In this document: piece by piece, positions 7,061 through 16,633 of the stretch
How positions within the stretch are numbered: position 1 is the stretch's first letter
Layout: each line of letters opens with the position of its first letter
Assembly: GCA_020099315.1 (NCBI GenBank)
Contig: CP083650.1
Location: 2,542,001 to 2,606,000, forward strand
DNA: 64,000 bases
Reading direction: 5' to 3'
Source of the DNA: Citrobacter europaeus
GTDB lineage: Bacteria > Pseudomonadota > Gammaproteobacteria > Enterobacterales > Enterobacteriaceae
The notes under the pieces: generated by a model
What the model was told of the DNA's origin: nothing
The model's database searches: none
The model's input: only the letters and a program-made list of their open reading frames with translations
Program-made: the position numbers and the translations under genes

Positions 7061-8249
7061 TTGCGCGCAGCGCCAGTATGGCGCTTAACAAGGTAAATAA
7101 CGCAATTATCCATGCCATTGTCCATGGCGTTCCGTCGCTGAAGGCGGTTAGCAACAACGACGAGATAATGCCACTACCGTATTGTAACGCACCAATCAGC
7201 GCCGAGGCTGAACCGGCAATGTTCGGTACCGCATCCAGCGCGGCAGCGGTTGAAGTCGCAGCGATGATGCCATTCATCGAGAAAAACAAAAAAACGGTGA
7301 CGATAATGGCAACAACGCCACCTGACTCCAGTTTAACCAGCAGCGCAAGCGCCACTGCGGCCAGCGCCGCCAACATCGTCGCATACTTTAGTAGTTGTTC
7401 CAGAGCGTGGCGTTGCACCAGACGACGGTTTACCACGCTCATGGCCATGACCCCGACAATATTGAGCGCAAACAGCCAGCCGTAATGCTGTGGGTCAACA
7501 TGGTAATAGCTAATATAAACAAACGGCGAACCAGTAATAAACGCGTACGCTGCAACGTAATAACACGTCAGACTCAGGGTGTAGCGCATAAAATGGCCAT
7601 TGGCTAATAACGACCGGTAATGACGAAATGCGCCAGCCAAAGAGGCTTTCACCCGTTTCTCTTCCGGGAATGTTTCCGGCAACCAGTTCAAAGAGATAAA
7701 CATCAGCGCGCCGATCACCACCAGTAGCCAAAAAACAGAGTGCCAGGTACTCAGGCGAATTATTTGTCCGCCAATCAACGGTCCCGCTATTGGCGCAATC
7801 GCCATTACCAGCACCAGAGTTGAAAGCATTTGCGCCGCGCGAGTGCGCGCAAACAGATCGCGGATCATCGCCCGCGCCAGCATAGGTCCGGTACAGGCAC
7901 CAAGGGCCTGAAAAACCCGCCAGAATACAATTTGCGTGATACTCGTAGACATCGCGCATCCTGCAGAGCCGATGATAAAAAACACCATGCCAATAAACAG
8001 CGGTTTACGCCTTCCCAGATGATCGCTTATCGGCCCCCAAATCAACTGTGCAATGGCAAAACCTATCAAAAAACCGGTGACGGTCAGTTCCACATTGCCC
8101 TGTAAATCCTCGGCCATGGTCGGCATTGCCGGAAGATAAATGTCGGTGGAAAGCGAGGTAAAGGCCATCAGGCCGCTGAGGATCAGAATAAAAGTAAGCC
8201 CGGTCTGGCTTGCGGAAACTACCGGCGAAGCATGTTCACGTGTACGCAT
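7053..8249 (-). CDS. Bcr/CflA-type multidrug efflux MFS transporter
   Basis: A 398-residue major facilitator with twelve predicted helices, of the drug:H+ antiporter (Bcr/CflA) type. Visible motifs are STDIYLPAMP near the first helix, the MFS loop motif GPISDHLGRRKPL and the helix-5 antiporter motif around MAIAPIAGPLIGG. Such proteins export drugs or small metabolites; the substrate here cannot be read from sequence. AGGA lies 4 nt before the ATG. In E. coli K-12, as I recall, tqsA is next to pntB, so this gene looks like an insertion into that junction. Base composition does not obviously differ from its neighbours. Confidence 0.9.
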   Translation of the reverse strand: MRTREHASPVVSASQTGLTFILILSGLMAFTSLSTDIYLPAMPTMAEDLQGNVELTVTGFLIGFAIAQLIWGPISDHLGRRKPLFIGMVFFIIGSAGCAMSTSITQIVFWRVFQALGACTGPMLARAMIRDLFARTRAAQMLSTLVLVMAIAPIAGPLIGGQIIRLSTWHSVFWLLVVIGALMFISLNWLPETFPEEKRVKASLAGAFRHYRSLLANGHFMRYTLSLTCYYVAAYAFITGSPFVYISYYHVDPQHYGWLFALNIVGVMAMSVVNRRLVQRHALEQLLKYATMLAALAAVALALLVKLESGGVVAIIVTVFLFFSMNGIIAATSTAAALDAVPNIAGSASALIGALQYGSGIISSLLLTAFSDGTPWTMAWIIALFTLLSAILALRAKR

Positions 8250-8361
8250 AGCGTCCTGTCATGTTCTAAAAAGTCAGGCAGCAGTATATACACGACGTAT
8301 TATGGTGATTAGACAGCTAAAACCGCATGGGTTTATGAACTGCAATCATCAATAACGGCAT

Positions 8362-8391
8362 ATTAATAAAAACGGCCTCCGCAGAGGCCGT
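8362..8391 (-). terminator. Terminator of pntAB
   Basis: ACGGCCTC (8372-8379) and GAGGCCGT (8384-8391) form an 8-bp stem with a 4-nt loop. On the minus strand it is followed by TTTTTATTAA. It lies just after the pntB stop. Confidence 0.85.
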
Positions 8392-8409
8392 CTTGGTTTT
8401 CGCTAACGA

Positions 8410-9798
8410 TTACAGCGCTTTCAGGATTGCATCCACGCTGGCTTTGGCGTCGCCAAACAGCATATGGGTGTTTTCTTTAAAGAACAGCGGGTTCTGCACA
8501 CCAGCATAGCCGGTGTTCATCGAACGTTTGAACACAATAACGTTCTGCGCTTTCCATACTTCCAGCACCGGCATTCCGGCGATTGGGCTGTGTGGATCGT
8601 CCTGCGCCGCCGGGTTTACCGTATCGTTGGCGCCAATCACCAGCACGGTATCGGTATCGGCGAAATCATCGTTGATCTCATCCATTTCCAGCACGATGTC
8701 ATAAGGTACTTTGGCTTCCGCCAACAATACGTTCATATGACCTGGCAAGCGCCCTGCTACCGGGTGAATACCGAAGCGCACTTTGATGCCGCGCGCGCGC
8801 AGTTTCTCGGTAATTTCCGCTACCGGGTACTGCGCCTGTGCCACTGCCATGCCATAGCCCGGGGTGATTATCACGGAGTGCGAGTTCTTCAGCATTTCTG
8901 CCGTGTCTTCCGCAGTAATCTCACGATGTTCACCGACTTCTTCATCAGACCCGGTAGAAGAACCGTCAGAACCAAAGCCACCTGCAATAACGCTGAAAAA
9001 TGAACGGTTCATCGCCTTACACATGATGTAAGACAGGATCGCACCAGAAGAACCGACCAGCGCACCGGTAACGATCAGCAGATCGTTGCTCAGCATAAAG
9101 CCCGCCGCCGCTGCCGCCCATCCTGAATAGGAGTTGAGCATTGAAACGACGACTGGCATATCCGCACCGCCGATAGACGCCACCAGATGCCAGCCAAAAG
9201 CCAGAGCAATAATGGTCATCACCAGCAGCGCCAGGACCTGCAGGCCCACGCTTTCGGTACGAACAAACACCACCAGCAACAGGAAAGAAACAACCAGCGC
9301 CGCCAGGTTCATTTTATGACGATTCGGCAACATCAGCGGTTTAGAGGAGATCTTGCCGCGCAATTTGCCAAACGCCACCACGGAACCGGTAAAGGTCACC
9401 GCACCGATGAAGATACCCAGGAACACTTCCGTCAGGTGAATGTTCACCAGAATCGGTTCCAGGCCCGTGTCGTGATACAGGTAGCTGTTGAAACCCACCA
9501 GAACTGCAGCCAGACCGACGAAGCTGTGCAGAATTGCCACCAGCTCCGGCATCTCGGTCATCTCAACTTTCTTCGCCAGACGAATACCAATCGCGCCGCC
9601 GATGATCATCGCCACCAGGATCCACGCAACGTTGCCGGTATCCGGGCCAAAAATCGTTGCAATCAGCGCAATCGCCATCCCGGCGATACCGTAGTTGTTA
9701 CCCTGCTGAGAGGTTTCGTGTTTCGAAAGCCCCGCCAGGCTGAAAATAAACAGGATCGCGGCAACAATGTATGCAGCTGTAACTAATCCTCCAGACAT
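8410..9798 (-). CDS. pntB: NAD(P) transhydrogenase subunit beta
   Basis: A 462-residue inner-membrane subunit of the proton-pumping transhydrogenase, which uses the proton gradient to reduce NADP+ with NADH. The N-terminal half is about nine membrane helices; the C-terminal third is the NADP(H)-binding domain III, with GYGMAVAQAQYPVAE and VIGANDTVNPAA visible. Length equals E. coli PntB. It follows pntA by 10 bp in one operon and ends at a clear terminator. Confidence 0.98.
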   Translation of the reverse strand: MSGGLVTAAYIVAAILFIFSLAGLSKHETSQQGNNYGIAGMAIALIATIFGPDTGNVAWILVAMIIGGAIGIRLAKKVEMTEMPELVAILHSFVGLAAVLVGFNSYLYHDTGLEPILVNIHLTEVFLGIFIGAVTFTGSVVAFGKLRGKISSKPLMLPNRHKMNLAALVVSFLLLVVFVRTESVGLQVLALLVMTIIALAFGWHLVASIGGADMPVVVSMLNSYSGWAAAAAGFMLSNDLLIVTGALVGSSGAILSYIMCKAMNRSFFSVIAGGFGSDGSSTGSDEEVGEHREITAEDTAEMLKNSHSVIITPGYGMAVAQAQYPVAEITEKLRARGIKVRFGIHPVAGRLPGHMNVLLAEAKVPYDIVLEMDEINDDFADTDTVLVIGANDTVNPAAQDDPHSPIAGMPVLEVWKAQNVIVFKRSMNTGYAGVQNPLFFKENTHMLFGDAKASVDAILKAL

Positions 9799-9808
9799 AT
9801 GTTACCCC

Positions 9809-11338
9809 TTAGTTTTTCCGGAACATTTTCAGCATGCGCTGAGTCACGGTGAAGCCACCGAAAATATTAATGCTGGCAATAAGCACCGCGATAAAGCTCA
9901 GGAAACTCACCCAGCCACCCTGGCCAATTTGCAATAACGCCCCGACAACGATGATCCCGGAGATGGCGTTGGTCACGGACATCAACGGAGTATGCAGCGC
10001 GTGCGACACATTCCAGACCACGTAGTAACCCACCACGCAGGACAGCGCGAACACCGTAAAGTGGCCAAGAAACTCTTTCGGCGCAACGTCGGCGAGCCAG
10101 CCAAACAAAATGACCACCAGCGCCATCACCGCATATTTGCGCCACGGTGAGACTGGCTTTTTCTCTTCTTTCGGCGCTGGCGCGGCTTTCGGCGCAGCCT
10201 GCGGCTGAGCAGATACCTGGATAGGCGGCGCAGGCCAGGTGATTTCACCCTCGCGTACCACCGTGACACCACGTACTACCACGTCGTCAAAATCGACGGT
10301 GATATTGCCGTCCTTCTCTTTGCACAACAGTTTGAGCAGGTTGACGAGGTTCGTGCCGTACAGTTGGGAAGATTGCGTCGGCAGACGGCCTGGCAGATCG
10401 GTATAACCAATAACCTTCACCCCGTTTTCGGTGGTGGTTACCTGGTTAGGGACCGTGTATTCGCAGTTACCGCCGTTTTGCGCGGCGAGATCGACAATCA
10501 CGCTGCCAGCCTTCATCGAATCAACCATTTCACGGGTGATCAGTTTCGGAGCAGGTTTGCCCGGGATCAGCGCGGTGGTAACGATAATGTCGACATCTTT
10601 CGCCTGTGCAGCGAAGAGTTCCATTTCGGCTTTGATGAACGCCTCGGACATTACCTTAGCGTAACCGTCGCCGCTGCCCGCCTCTTCTTTGAAGTCCAGT
10701 TCAAGGAACTCAGCGCCCATACTCTGAACTTGTTCTTTCACTTCCGGACGGGTGTCAAAAGCACGAACGATAGCGCCCAGGCTGTTTGCCGCACCAATAG
10801 CCGCCAGACCTGCAACACCTGCACCGATTACCATCACCTTGGCCGGTGGAACCTTGCCCGCGGCGGTAATCTGGCCGGTAAAGAAACGACCAAATTCATG
10901 TGCAGCTTCAACAATAGCGCGATACCCGGCGATATTCGCCATCGAGCTTAAGGCATCCAGCGACTGCGCGCGCGAAATACGCGGCACGGAGTCCATCGCC
11001 ATCACCGTCACGTTGCGCTCAGCAAGCTTTTGCAACAGCTCAGGGTTTTGCGCGGGCCAAAGAAAACTCACCAGCGTTGTGCCCGGATTGAGTAACGAAA
11101 TTTCCGTCTCTTCCGGTGCGTTGACCTTCAGGATAATCTCTGACTGCCAGACGGTATTTCCGTCAACAATTTCTGCGCCTGCCTGAACAAACGCCTTATC
11201 GTCAAAACTCGCCAGTTGACCTGCGCCGCTTTCAACCGCGACGCTGAAACCCAACTTAAGCAGCTGCTCAACCGTTTTCGGCGTGGCTGCTACGCGGGTT
11301 TCATTGGTTAACCGTTCTCTTGGTATGCCAATTCGCAT
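9809..11338 (-). CDS. pntA: NAD(P) transhydrogenase subunit alpha
   Basis: A 509-residue subunit holding the NAD(H)-binding domain I, with the Rossmann motif VIGAGVAGLAAIGAANSLGA and the loop GYTDLPGRLPTQSSQLYGTN. A short set of C-terminal membrane helices follows an Ala/Pro/Lys-rich linker. The linker lacks the CTC motif found in E. coli. The start MRIGIPRERL is chosen because GGAAGGGAA precedes it; an in-frame ATG five codons upstream would lie within that ribosome site. First gene of pntAB, divergent from ydgH. Confidence 0.97.
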   Translation of the reverse strand: MRIGIPRERLTNETRVAATPKTVEQLLKLGFSVAVESGAGQLASFDDKAFVQAGAEIVDGNTVWQSEIILKVNAPEETEISLLNPGTTLVSFLWPAQNPELLQKLAERNVTVMAMDSVPRISRAQSLDALSSMANIAGYRAIVEAAHEFGRFFTGQITAAGKVPPAKVMVIGAGVAGLAAIGAANSLGAIVRAFDTRPEVKEQVQSMGAEFLELDFKEEAGSGDGYAKVMSEAFIKAEMELFAAQAKDVDIIVTTALIPGKPAPKLITREMVDSMKAGSVIVDLAAQNGGNCEYTVPNQVTTTENGVKVIGYTDLPGRLPTQSSQLYGTNLVNLLKLLCKEKDGNITVDFDDVVVRGVTVVREGEITWPAPPIQVSAQPQAAPKAAPAPKEEKKPVSPWRKYAVMALVVILFGWLADVAPKEFLGHFTVFALSCVVGYYVVWNVSHALHTPLMSVTNAISGIIVVGALLQIGQGGWVSFLSFIAVLIASINIFGGFTVTQRMLKMFRKN

Positions 11339-11863
11339 AATGTTCCCTTCCATCTGTATTTATGATGATGGTTTATCAATGTTCGCACGAGGCATGCGCG
11401 CACTCTCGAAAGAGGTCAGTGTTACCTCAATAAAATAAAACAGTAACAAACTCTGTATAACCTACTGAAAATGACGCTTGTGATCTAGCGCCAAAAAACA
11501 GTATTTATTATGAAATTCGCAAAATAGAGATGAATCGAACGGCAGGCAGATAAAATGCCCTAAAAATAGCCCACAAAGGCCGATAATTCGCTCAAGCGAA
11601 GCGGCAAAACATGATTACGTGCCTGCCAAAAACAATTAATTAACATTAAATTAACTTATGAAATTCAACTGCTTTATCAGTTTTGCTCGCCAAACGCCGA
11701 AATTTTCGACATATCACAAAATGTTATCGATGTTGTTACGTCAGGTGGCACGATGAGTGAAAATTGACGCAGACACTGACACAATTTAAATGCAATAATC
11801 AGCGACGTTTCTAGTCAATAACAATACCAGTACCTGGTTTGCGCAAGGCGAAGGATTATTTTT
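11339..11863. other. Divergent pntA/ydgH intergenic region
   Basis: 525 bp without a credible ORF. A 7-bp inverted repeat, GGCAGGC (11541-11547) and GCCTGCC (11621-11627), encloses a small TTCGC/GCGAA hairpin (11588-11600). TTGACG at 11764 could be a -35 for ydgH. None of these is strong. The region is AT-rich, as expected of divergent promoters. Confidence 0.5.
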
Positions 11864-12808
11864 ATGAAGCTTAAGAACACTCTCCTGGCGTCCGCACTTA
11901 TTTCTGCGACTGCTTTTTCTGTAAATGCAGCGACAGAATTGACGCCGGAGCAAGCGGCTGCACTGAAACCCTATGACCGCATTGTGGTTACCGGTCGTTT
12001 TAATGCTATCGGTGATGCGGTGACCGCCGTATCACGCCGTGCAGATAAAGACGGTGCAGCCTCCTTTTATGTTGTTGATACCTCAGATTTTGGCAGCGGC
12101 GGTAACTGGCGCGTTGTAGCCGACATCTATAAAGCCGACGCTGAAAAAGCGGAAGCATCCAAAAACCGTGTCATTAACGGCGTTATGGAATTACCGAAAG
12201 ATCAGGCCGTTCTGTTAGAACCATTCGATACCGTTACGGTGCAGGGTTTCTACCGCAGCCAGCCTGAAGTGAACGATGCCATCACCAAAGCAGCGAAAGA
12301 GAAAGGCGCCTACTCCTTCTATATCGTGCGCCAGGTCGATGCTAACCAGGGTGGCAACCAGCGTATTACTGCATTCATCTATAAAGCTGATGCGAAAAAA
12401 CGCGTAGTACAAAGCCCTGATGCGATCCCAGCAGATTCCGATGCCGGTCGTGCCGCATTAGCTGCAGGTGGCGAAGCCGCGAAGAAAGTTGAGATCCCAG
12501 GTGTTGCGACTACCGCGTCTCCGAGCGCTGAAGTTGGTCGTTTCTTCGAAACGCAATCCACCAAAGGCGGACGTTACACTGTCACGCTTCCGGATGGAAC
12601 CAAAGTTGAAGAACTGAACAAAGCAACTGCCGCGATGATGGTGCCATTCGACAGCATCAAGTTCACCGGTAACTATGGCAACATGACCGAAATCTCTTAC
12701 CAGGTAGCTAAACGCGCAGCGAAGAAAGGCGCTAAGTACTATCACATCACCCGCCAGTGGTCTGAACGTGGTAATAACATGACCATCAGCGCTGACCTGT
12801 ATAAGTAA
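11864..12808 (+). CDS. ydgH: Periplasmic DUF1471 protein YdgH
   Basis: A 314-residue exported protein with a signal peptide ending SVNAA. It contains three YhcN/BhsA-type (DUF1471) modules of about 60-70 residues, near residues 38-108, 112-180 and 255-314. Each repeats the pattern of a short beta strand, a helix with AAKxKGAxxFY, and a closing IxAxxYK. E. coli YdgH has the same length. Single-module relatives (BhsA, McbA, YhcN) are stress-induced periplasmic proteins; the role of the three-module form is linked to envelope homeostasis but not well defined. A 14-bp terminator hairpin follows. Confidence 0.95.
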   Translation: MKLKNTLLASALISATAFSVNAATELTPEQAAALKPYDRIVVTGRFNAIGDAVTAVSRRADKDGAASFYVVDTSDFGSGGNWRVVADIYKADAEKAEASKNRVINGVMELPKDQAVLLEPFDTVTVQGFYRSQPEVNDAITKAAKEKGAYSFYIVRQVDANQGGNQRITAFIYKADAKKRVVQSPDAIPADSDAGRAALAAGGEAAKKVEIPGVATTASPSAEVGRFFETQSTKGGRYTVTLPDGTKVEELNKATAAMMVPFDSIKFTGNYGNMTEISYQVAKRAAKKGAKYYHITRQWSERGNNMTISADLYK

Positions 12809-12819
12809 TACCCAATGCC

Positions 12820-12856
12820 TTATCAGGTCTACAACCCTGTAGGCCTGATAATTTCC
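12820..12856 (+). terminator. Terminator of ydgH
   Basis: TTATCAGGTCTACA (12820-12833) pairs with TGTAGGCCTGATAA (12838-12851), a 14-bp stem with one G-U pair and a 4-nt loop. A short TTT tract follows. Confidence 0.75.
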
Positions 12857-13052
12857 CGCCCCCCAGTCTTCCGGTAAAACAAAAACAGCAGTATTAAGAC
12901 AACTTTTCACACTATTAGTCACAAATCTCTCTATCCCCATTGCATGCGTTCTCTTCTCTCCGTAAAATCCCGCGCCTTAGTGGCTTTCACCATTTTTATG
13001 CGGTTTGCCAAAATAATTATTCTCTCACTCTCGTTTTTGTCACTGGATACAA

Positions 13053-14435
13053 ATGGAAAAGAAATTGGGTCTGAGCGCACTCACCGCGCTGGTTTTAAGC
13101 TCAATGCTCGGCGCTGGCGTTTTCAGCCTGCCACAAAATATGGCGGCGGTAGCGAGCCCGGCTGCATTACTGATTGGTTGGGCGATTACCGGTGCAGGTA
13201 TCCTTTTGCTCGCCTTTGCCATGCTGATCCTGACGCGTATCCGTCCTGAACTCGATGGCGGCATCTTTACCTATGCACGTGAAGGTTTCGGTGAGCTGAT
13301 TGGCTTCTGCTCCGCATGGGGGTACTGGCTGTGTGCTGTTATCGCTAACGTTTCGTATCTGGTGATCGTTTTCTCTGCGTTCAGCTTCTTCACCGATACA
13401 CCAGAGTTACGTCTGTTTGGCGACGGTAATACCTGGCAGTCGATTGTTGGCGCATCGGTGCTGTTGTGGGTAGTCCATTTTCTGGTACTGCGTGGTGTGC
13501 AAACGGCTGCCAGTATTAACCTGGCCGCGACGCTGGCAAAATTATTGCCGCTTGGCCTGTTTATCGTCCTGGCGTTCATGCTGTTTAAGCTCGACACCTT
13601 TACCCTCGATTTTACTGGCGTTGCATTGGGCGTTCCCGTCTGGGAGCAGGTTAAAAATACCATGCTCATCACCCTATGGGTTTTCATCGGTGTGGAGGGC
13701 GCGGTGGTGGTTTCTGCCCGTGCCAGAAATAAACGCGATGTTGGACGCGCTACCCTGCTGGCGGTACTCGCCGCGCTGGGCGTCTACCTGCTGGTTACCC
13801 TGCTGTCTCTGGGCGTTGTCGCGCGTCCCGAACTGGCGGAGATCCGCAACCCGTCAATGGCAGGCCTGATGGTGGAAATGATGGGGCCATGGGGTGAAAT
13901 TATTATTGCCGCAGGCCTGATTGTCTCAGTGTGCGGTGCCTATTTAAGCTGGACCATTATGGCGGCGGAAGTACCGTTCCTCGCCTCGACGCACAAAGCG
14001 TTTCCACGCATTTTTGCGCGCCAGAACGCGCAAGGCGCGCCGTCAGCATCTCTTTGGCTGACCAACATCTGCGTTCAGATCTGCCTGGTGCTGATCTGGC
14101 TCACCGGTTCGGACTACAATACGTTATTGACCATCGCCTCAGAGATGATTCTGGTGCCCTATTTGCTGGTCGGCGCCTTTCTACTGAAAATTGCCACCCG
14201 TCCAATTCATAAGGCTGTTGGTATCGGAGCGAGTATTTATGGCATATGGTTATTGTATGCCTCAGGTCCGATGCACCTGCTGCTGTCCGTGGTGCTGTAT
14301 GCGCCAGGACTGCTGGTTTTCCTTTATGCCCGTAAAACGCACGCGCATGAAAATGTATTAAAACGTCAGGAGATGGCGCTGATCGGCCTGCTGCTTGTTG
14401 CTGCTGTTCCGGCGACCTGGATGTTGATGGGGTAA
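13053..14435 (+). CDS. ydgI: Basic amino acid/polyamine antiporter YdgI (ArcD-type)
   Basis: A 460-residue APC-superfamily inner-membrane transporter with twelve predicted helices. The N-terminus has the APC substrate-binding signature SSMLGAGVFSLPQN, and the helix-6 region is IGVEGAVVVSARA. It is assigned as an arginine/ornithine-type antiporter by similarity to the ArcD group; E. coli YdgI has the same length and nearly the same sequence. It precedes folM in the same orientation by 36 bp, so the two may share a transcript. Confidence 0.93.
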   Translation: MEKKLGLSALTALVLSSMLGAGVFSLPQNMAAVASPAALLIGWAITGAGILLLAFAMLILTRIRPELDGGIFTYAREGFGELIGFCSAWGYWLCAVIANVSYLVIVFSAFSFFTDTPELRLFGDGNTWQSIVGASVLLWVVHFLVLRGVQTAASINLAATLAKLLPLGLFIVLAFMLFKLDTFTLDFTGVALGVPVWEQVKNTMLITLWVFIGVEGAVVVSARARNKRDVGRATLLAVLAALGVYLLVTLLSLGVVARPELAEIRNPSMAGLMVEMMGPWGEIIIAAGLIVSVCGAYLSWTIMAAEVPFLASTHKAFPRIFARQNAQGAPSASLWLTNICVQICLVLIWLTGSDYNTLLTIASEMILVPYLLVGAFLLKIATRPIHKAVGIGASIYGIWLLYASGPMHLLLSVVLYAPGLLVFLYARKTHAHENVLKRQEMALIGLLLVAAVPATWMLMG

Positions 14436-14471
14436 CATTGTCCCCATCGTTCGCGACACATGGAGATTACG

Positions 14472-15194
14472 ATGGGTAAAAAAAACCCTTTGCCAATTCT
14501 TATCACCGGAGGAGGTCGACGTATCGGCCTCGCCGTCGCATGGCATTTTATAAATCAAAAACAGCCGGTTATCGTCAGCTACCGCACGCATTATCCGGCC
14601 ATTGACGGCCTGCGAGATGCCGGTGCGCTGTGTATCCAGGCTGATTTTTCCAGCGATGAAGGCGTGCTGGCTTTTGCTGATGAAGTTAAAACACATACAG
14701 ATGGCCTGCGCGGCATTGTGCATAATGCCAGTGCCTGGCTTGCAGAAAAGCCCGGTACTCCGCTGACCGAAGTGCTGTCAGCCATGATGCAAATTCACGT
14801 CAATACCCCCTACCTGCTCAACCACGCACTGGAAGGATTGTTGCGCGGTCACGGACACGCTGCCAGCGATATTATCCATTTTACAGATTACGTGGTGGAG
14901 CGAGGCAGCGATAAGCACATTGCTTATGCTGCCAGCAAAGCGGCGCTGGACAATATGACCCGCTCGTTCGCCCGCAAACTGGCGCCGGAAGTGAAAGTCA
15001 ACGCGATTGCCCCCTCGTTAATCCTGTTTAACGAGGGTGACGATGCAGAATATCGTCAGCAGGCATTGAACAAATCACTGATGAAAACAGCACCGGGTGA
15101 AAAAGAGGTCATTGATCTAATTGACTATCTGTTAACTAGCTGTTTTGTCACCGGACGTAGTTTTGCCCTGGATGGTGGGCGTCATCTACGTTAG
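14472..15194 (+). CDS. folM: Dihydromonapterin/dihydrofolate reductase FolM
   Basis: A 240-residue short-chain dehydrogenase/reductase. The NADPH-binding motif TGGGRRIG is at residues 12-19 and the catalytic Tyr152xxxLys156 lies in AYAASKAA. FolM reduces dihydromonapterin to tetrahydromonapterin and also has dihydrofolate reductase activity. The start MGKKNPLP agrees with E. coli and with GGAG 6 nt upstream, in preference to an in-frame ATG four codons earlier. Its stop overlaps the stop of the convergent ydgC by 4 bp. Confidence 0.96.
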   Translation: MGKKNPLPILITGGGRRIGLAVAWHFINQKQPVIVSYRTHYPAIDGLRDAGALCIQADFSSDEGVLAFADEVKTHTDGLRGIVHNASAWLAEKPGTPLTEVLSAMMQIHVNTPYLLNHALEGLLRGHGHAASDIIHFTDYVVERGSDKHIAYAASKAALDNMTRSFARKLAPEVKVNAIAPSLILFNEGDDAEYRQQALNKSLMKTAPGEKEVIDLIDYLLTSCFVTGRSFALDGGRHLR

Positions 15195-15526
15195 TGCAGT
15201 TTAATCCAACAAAAAATCAGCAACCACGCGCTCAGGCCCCAGCATACTACTGAACTGCCGAGCGCAACGGGTAAGCGCATAAATCCGGTGAAATACCACA
15301 GCGAAACGAGGTAGACAAAATAAGGAATAATCGACCACATGCTGAAGACAATGGTTGTACGTAACGCCTCGATCCCACGTTCACTGGCCACGATATAATG
15401 GGCAATCAACGCAAAGGTCGGGAACAACGGAATTAATCCGGCAATATAGTAGTTCTTTGTTTTCGCCAGCAAACCAATCAACACCACCACCAGCGCACCG
15501 AGCGCCGCTTTTATAACGAGTCCCAT
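15191..15526 (-). CDS. ydgC: GlpM-like inner membrane protein YdgC
   Basis: A 111-residue protein with four predicted helices, nearly identical to E. coli YdgC. It belongs to the GlpM-like family, which in Pseudomonas is linked to alginate production; function in enterobacteria is unknown. The ATG at 15526 gives the E. coli length, while an adjacent in-frame GTG would add one residue. It is divergent from rstA and its 3' end overlaps folM by 4 bp. Confidence 0.93.
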   Translation of the reverse strand: MGLVIKAALGALVVVLIGLLAKTKNYYIAGLIPLFPTFALIAHYIVASERGIEALRTTIVFSMWSIIPYFVYLVSLWYFTGFMRLPVALGSSVVCWGLSAWLLIFCWIKLH

Positions 15527-15580
15527 CACCCTGCCTTAACACATCAATAACATCAGCCTCTAGCATAACGGAAGCGTTCT

Positions 15581-15597
15581 TGTTTAGAAAAGATTAA
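15581..15597 (+). promoter_or_regulatory. Possible PhoP box of rstA
   Basis: TGTTTA-N5-GATTAA resembles the PhoP direct repeat (T/G)GTTTA-N5-(T/G)GTTTA; the second half is weak. rstA is a known PhoP-activated gene. The nearest -10-like hexamer is TATGTT at 15621, farther away than usual, so the exact box is uncertain. Confidence 0.4.
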
Positions 15598-15652
15598 TGG
15601 AAGGAAAAACCAGGGCGGTGTATGTTGGCGTTTTATATTCAAAATGAATGAT

Positions 15653-16387
15653 ATGAACACCATCGTATTTGTTGAAGATGATCCCGAAGTTGGCTCACTG
15701 ATTGCGGCCTACCTTGCCCGGCATGATATTGAGGTTATCCTTGAACCTCGTGGTGATCTGGCCGAGGAGAAAATCCTGCAAGTTCAACCCGACCTGGTGT
15801 TATTGGATATCATGCTGCCGGGCAAAGACGGGATGACTATCTGCCGCGATTTACGTGGACGCTGGCAGGGCCCGATTGTCCTGCTCACCTCGCTGGACAG
15901 CGACATGAACCATATTCTGGCGCTGGAAATGGGTGCCTGTGACTATATCCTGAAGACAACGCCACCCGCAGTGCTGCTGGCTCGTCTGCGCCTGCATCTG
16001 CGCCAGAGTGAACATTCAACCCAGTCTAAAGGCATTCAGGCGGCAACGATCACTCCACACACAACGCTGCGCTTTGGCACACTCACTATCGACCCCACCA
16101 ACCGCTCCGTTCTACTCGGCGGCGAGCAAGTCTCTCTTTCCACCGCTGATTTTGAATTACTGTGGGAGCTGGCAACCCATGCAGGGCAGATTATGGACCG
16201 CGATGCGTTGCTGAAGAACCTGCGTGGCGTAAGTTATGACGGCATGGACCGCAGCGTCGATGTCGCGATTTCCCGGTTACGCAAAAAGCTGCTCGATAAC
16301 GCGACTGAACCTTATCGAATTAAAACAGTGCGCAACAAAGGTTATCTCTTTGCACCCCACGCCTGGGACGACGAGCCGCAGAAGTAA
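15653..16387 (+). CDS. rstA: Response regulator RstA
   Basis: A 244-residue OmpR/PhoB-family regulator. The receiver domain occupies residues 1 to about 115 with acidic residues in VEDD, the phosphoacceptor Asp52 in LLDIMLPGKDG and a conserved Lys in LKTTPP. A winged-helix DNA-binding domain follows (about 140-235, SVDVAISRLRKKL). It binds TACATNTNGTTACA sites, one of which is at asr in this window. The MNTIVFVEDD start matches E. coli; an in-frame ATG at 15644 is possible and neither has a clear ribosome site. The C-terminus has a short DDEPQK extension. Its kinase gene rstB is not adjacent but about 5 kb downstream. Confidence 0.95.
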   Translation: MNTIVFVEDDPEVGSLIAAYLARHDIEVILEPRGDLAEEKILQVQPDLVLLDIMLPGKDGMTICRDLRGRWQGPIVLLTSLDSDMNHILALEMGACDYILKTTPPAVLLARLRLHLRQSEHSTQSKGIQAATITPHTTLRFGTLTIDPTNRSVLLGGEQVSLSTADFELLWELATHAGQIMDRDALLKNLRGVSYDGMDRSVDVAISRLRKKLLDNATEPYRIKTVRNKGYLFAPHAWDDEPQK

Positions 16388-16424
16388 TGCCACTGGGCCG
16401 ATCTCATTGATCGGCTGGATTACT

Positions 16425-16438
16425 CACAATACGTTACA
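16425..16438 (+). promoter_or_regulatory. Degenerate RstA-box-like site
   Basis: CACAATACGTTACA matches 9 of the 12 fixed positions of TACATNTNGTTACA, including all of GTTACA. It lies between rstA and the cystine-type symporter gene. It may be chance. Confidence 0.25.
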
Positions 16439-16633
16439 CCGTCACGTAAAATTGTCTACAGAACAGGCATACAAACGCCATCCGGATACGTTCCACATTT
16501 TTTGTGTGGCTGTTGGTCTCCCCCCTCCCTATAATCCGTGGCGGTCCTGAACCCTTATGGTTCATAGGTTTATTTCGCAATAACAAAACTCTTTCCGGCA
16601 TTTCAGGTGCTGAATGAGGCAAGAGGCTACAAT

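Noticed and set aside
8464..9786. Several plus-strand ORFs opposite pntB
   Set aside because: His/Arg/Gln-rich antisense products without start signals; pntB is complete.
11541..11627. Structured region in the pntA-ydgH gap considered as a small RNA gene
   Set aside because: Only 7-bp distant arms and one small hairpin; no promoter-terminator pair could be shown.
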